Source of the DNA: Asterionellopsis glacialis
Taxonomy: Eukaryota; Bacillariophyta; Plagiogrammaphyceae; Rhaphoneidales; Asterionellopsidaceae
NCBI GenBank assembly: GCA_014885115.2
Contig: WKLE02006691.1
Span: 30,244-48,414, forward strand
DNA length: 18,171 nucleotides
Direction: 5' to 3'
Position 1 is the stretch's first letter; every line of letters begins with the position of its first letter. Under the pieces are notes generated by a model. The model searched no databases, was not told the origin of the DNA, and worked only from the letters and a program-made list of their open reading frames with translations. The translations under genes and the position numbers were made by a program. Of the stretch, positions 15,983-18,171 are shown piece by piece.

Positions 15983-17443
15983 ATGGTGAGGATATGCCAA
16001 CCATTAATCAGCCACAGTATTGCTGCTTTGTTGCCTGCATTATTATTATATTCATATTTGATACGTGAAGTTCATCTTTCCAATGCAAGTGCGAATCAAA
16101 ATGTTCAAGCATTTGATGGACCACCACCACTCGCTTTAAGTCCTGCTAGTGGTGGAACGGCAGCATCAGCAGTAGAAACGATTGGGTACGCTATTTCACT
16201 TGTCAAATGTTCCGATTTCCAAACGTCTGCAGCAGGGCTGATCGATGCAGCATTGGTCATGCGCCATTCCATTCATAAGACATCGATTCGAAATCCACAA
16301 AGTGGTAGTAAATATGATTATCGAATGTACGCTATCGTCCATCGACAGGCAGAACCATGTTCCACAGTCCTTCGGGATGCAGGATTTGAAATTGTACTAG
16401 TTGATCCACCTGTATTGCAGAATGAAATACGTGGTGAACATTTAAGGAAAAATATTCATAAGGAATGGTGTTGTGGTAGTGATGAATTTATCAAACTGTA
16501 TACCTATACAAAAATACCGCACCCCGTTGTAGTTCATGTCGATATTGACTTTGTCTTCCTCAAGCCTATGGATGAATTATTTGATGCCATGCTGTTTGAT
16601 AAAGACAGTCCAGAGGGCCAAGCGGCAAGGAAGTCAATACCTATCGAACGACCAGAAGAAAACAGAGTCTTACCCGACAAAATTGATGCATTCTTAACTA
16701 AAGATTGGCCTCAAGTAGTGCCTTATTCTGGAAGAAAGCCCGGATTTCAAGCAGGTTGGCTTGTTGTACGACCTAACCAAACTGTCTTTGACGAAGTCGT
16801 TGAAATCATAAAGGAAGGGAATTATACAGGAGGATGGGGCTTTAACAGTGGCTGGAGTGGTCAAGGTTACGGGGCATTTGTCGGAGCTATGGCTATGCAG
16901 GGATTAATGATGTATTATTATGATATAGTGCGTCCTGAAACATTTGTAGAGGTCAATCAGTGTCGCTATAATTGGATGGGAATGGATATCAAGTATAACG
17001 CCCACCCTAACTTTCATCCGAAAAGAAAGAGAGCGCATGGGAAATGTAGAAATTCAAAACCAAACTGTGAAGACTGTATGCATACATCGATCGATTTAAT
17101 CAAGAACATACATTTTACACAGTGTCGCAAACCATGGAATTGCGTCGGAGAAGGACAAGCGCAGAATGTACCGAAAAAGGACAAAATCAAGGGTCTAATC
17201 GACACTAGTGCTGGAAACTTGGATGTTTGTTTAAAAGTTGTAAAACTATGGCATGAGTTGAGAACAGACTTTGAAGATAAAATGTACAATCTGACCAAGG
17301 ACAAACGAATAATAGAAACAAGAAATGGAAATTACATGCCAGAGGTTTTTAATGGTCATTGTGATAAACTTTTCAAATACAAAAAAATCGAAGCCGAGGA
17401 CTCATCATTCAAGCTAGTACCAAAACTTTATGATGAACTATGA
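15983..17443 (+). CDS. GT8-like (glycogenin-type) glycosyltransferase, type II membrane protein
   Basis: This is a 486-residue, single-exon protein. A hydrophobic segment at about 12-27 (SIAALLPALLLYSYLI) follows a short basic N-terminus, as in Golgi type II enzymes with a lumenal catalytic domain. The metal- and sugar-nucleotide-binding DxD is VHVDID (Asp187, Asp189), preceded by DEFIKLYTYTKI and followed by VFLKPMDELF, the pattern of GT8 and related enzymes. FQAGWLVVRPN (255-265) matches the family's substrate-site strand. IHFTQCRKPW (376-385) recalls the GT8 HFxGxxKPW motif with Cys in place of Gly. Many Cys residues in the last third suggest disulphides, and N-glycosylation sequons sit at Asn34, Asn265 and Asn280. 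The donor sugar and acceptor are unknown. A role in glycoprotein or cell-wall glycan synthesis is inferred. Confidence 0.82.
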   Translation: MVRICQPLISHSIAALLPALLLYSYLIREVHLSNASANQNVQAFDGPPPLALSPASGGTAASAVETIGYAISLVKCSDFQTSAAGLIDAALVMRHSIHKTSIRNPQSGSKYDYRMYAIVHRQAEPCSTVLRDAGFEIVLVDPPVLQNEIRGEHLRKNIHKEWCCGSDEFIKLYTYTKIPHPVVVHVDIDFVFLKPMDELFDAMLFDKDSPEGQAARKSIPIERPEENRVLPDKIDAFLTKDWPQVVPYSGRKPGFQAGWLVVRPNQTVFDEVVEIIKEGNYTGGWGFNSGWSGQGYGAFVGAMAMQGLMMYYYDIVRPETFVEVNQCRYNWMGMDIKYNAHPNFHPKRKRAHGKCRNSKPNCEDCMHTSIDLIKNIHFTQCRKPWNCVGEGQAQNVPKKDKIKGLIDTSAGNLDVCLKVVKLWHELRTDFEDKMYNLTKDKRIIETRNGNYMPEVFNGHCDKLFKYKKIEAEDSSFKLVPKLYDEL

Positions 17444-18171
17444 GGAATTTTTTAACTTTTAAATTAAGAGGAGTAGAATTCCAGGTGGAAGTTCAACGTT
17501 GTACCGAACAACATTGCAACATTTTAGGCTATACTTTGTTTTGTGGTCTTGGCAGTCGCTTCTTTAAAAACAAGAAATCTACGATACTGCCACAAGAAAG
17601 CCAAACTCAGATCGACAACAAGATCCACACTGCGTATACCAAGTAACCATTTCCAGATAATTACTTGTAGCCCTCCATTATACTTTTTTCTTCTTCTTTA
17701 CAAGTTTCTTCGAAGGTTTAGTTCCCACCTTCAATTCTCTCTGGCTTTGGACCCGACCATTTCCACACATTGGCATAGTACCGACCGACTTCCCGACCCG
17801 CAGGTATACGAGAGTTCACATACCGATCTCCACATTGAGTGACACCCGAATAGGTTGTTCATGTCGGCGCGGCATTCCCGAAAGACGTGAGCGGCCGCTG
17901 GTGATTGCAATTATGTGACGATCTTGAATAATATTTATAATAAAACCTTAGAATTAAGGTGACTGACACACTTACAAAGATACCACAGATCCTTGCATGC
18001 GGACTGTCTATGTAGGTCCTAACTACAGTATACCACCGGTAGGCCTTCCTATCACCCTGTATGTGCCTCAAACCTTGTACAAATGATTGAATCAATACAA
18101 CATTTTTTATAATCTAGCTTGACAGAACAGAAGCAAGAGTCGAAGCGATTCTTGTAATGCCGTACAAAATA
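17444..18171. other. Right-edge spacer
   Basis: No supported gene is present in the last 728 bases. An ORF at 17440-17646 overlaps the glycosyltransferase stop and is probably 3' UTR. A minus-strand ORF at 17859-18095 has one hydrophobic stretch (ICGIFVSVSVTLILRF) but nothing recognisable. A pyrimidine-rich stretch lies near 17680-17740, and AATAAA occurs at 17939-17944, rather far from the stop. Confidence 0.45.

Noticed and set aside
17859..18095. 78-codon minus-strand ORF with a hydrophobic stretch
   Set aside because: There is no similarity or composition support and it lies at the window edge, so it cannot be defended as a gene.

Overview
The window looks like nuclear DNA of a stramenopile alga, most likely a diatom. 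Three things point that way. The protein at 11521-12213 begins with a signal peptide followed by an AF-type cleavage motif (SNA|FVVKP), the classic bipartite presequence for a secondary red plastid. Six short GT-AG introns (94-188 nt) can be placed exactly, each joining conserved protein sequence. Genes are compact, with AT-rich spacers of about 0.1-1 kb. I see no operon, CRISPR array, transposon or rRNA/tRNA gene. I cannot name the species.

Nine protein genes can be supported, and they lie in strictly alternating orientation. In order: (1) + membrane-anchored RING-H2 ubiquitin ligase, two exons, 791-1937; (2) - HAD phosphatase of the pseudouridine-5'-phosphatase (HDHD1/PUDP) type, four exons, 3481-2331; (3) + histidine phosphatase of the phosphoglycerate-mutase family, 4527-5360; (4) - unknown coiled-coil protein, 6583-5714; (5) + Methyltransf_16-like SAM methyltransferase with a signal peptide, 7195-8235; (6) - a fusion of an Fpg/Nei DNA glycosylase with a complete uracil-DNA glycosylase, 11112-8992; (7) + plastid-targeted single-PDZ protein, 11521-12213; (8) - SMARCAL1/ZRANB3-like SNF2 ATPase, three exons, 15370-12311; (9) + type II membrane GT8-like glycosyltransferase, 15983-17443. 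Convergent pairs meet at gaps of 97-756 bp and divergent pairs share upstream gaps of about 0.4-1.05 kb.

The highlight is gene 6. One uninterrupted reading frame carries the N-terminal catalytic MPEGPE signature, a helix-two-turn-helix and a zincless-finger-like segment of an oxidised-base glycosylase. It then carries every catalytic motif of family-1 UNG (GQDPYHG, LLLN, HPSPLGA). Such a protein would combine repair of oxidised bases and of uracil. It is also puzzling, because the catalytic N-terminal proline lies about 92 residues inside the predicted protein, so processing or an internal start is needed. Gene 8, a probable fork-remodelling translocase, is a second genome-maintenance gene 1.2 kb away, but there is no evidence that they work together.

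The divergent spacer between genes 8 and 9 (15371-15982) holds three inverted repeats built on the same CTCTCTA(G) core, plus further small palindromes and repeats. These are candidate regulatory sites. Spacers otherwise show only candidate poly(A) signals and one possible 45-codon membrane microprotein (8274-8411).
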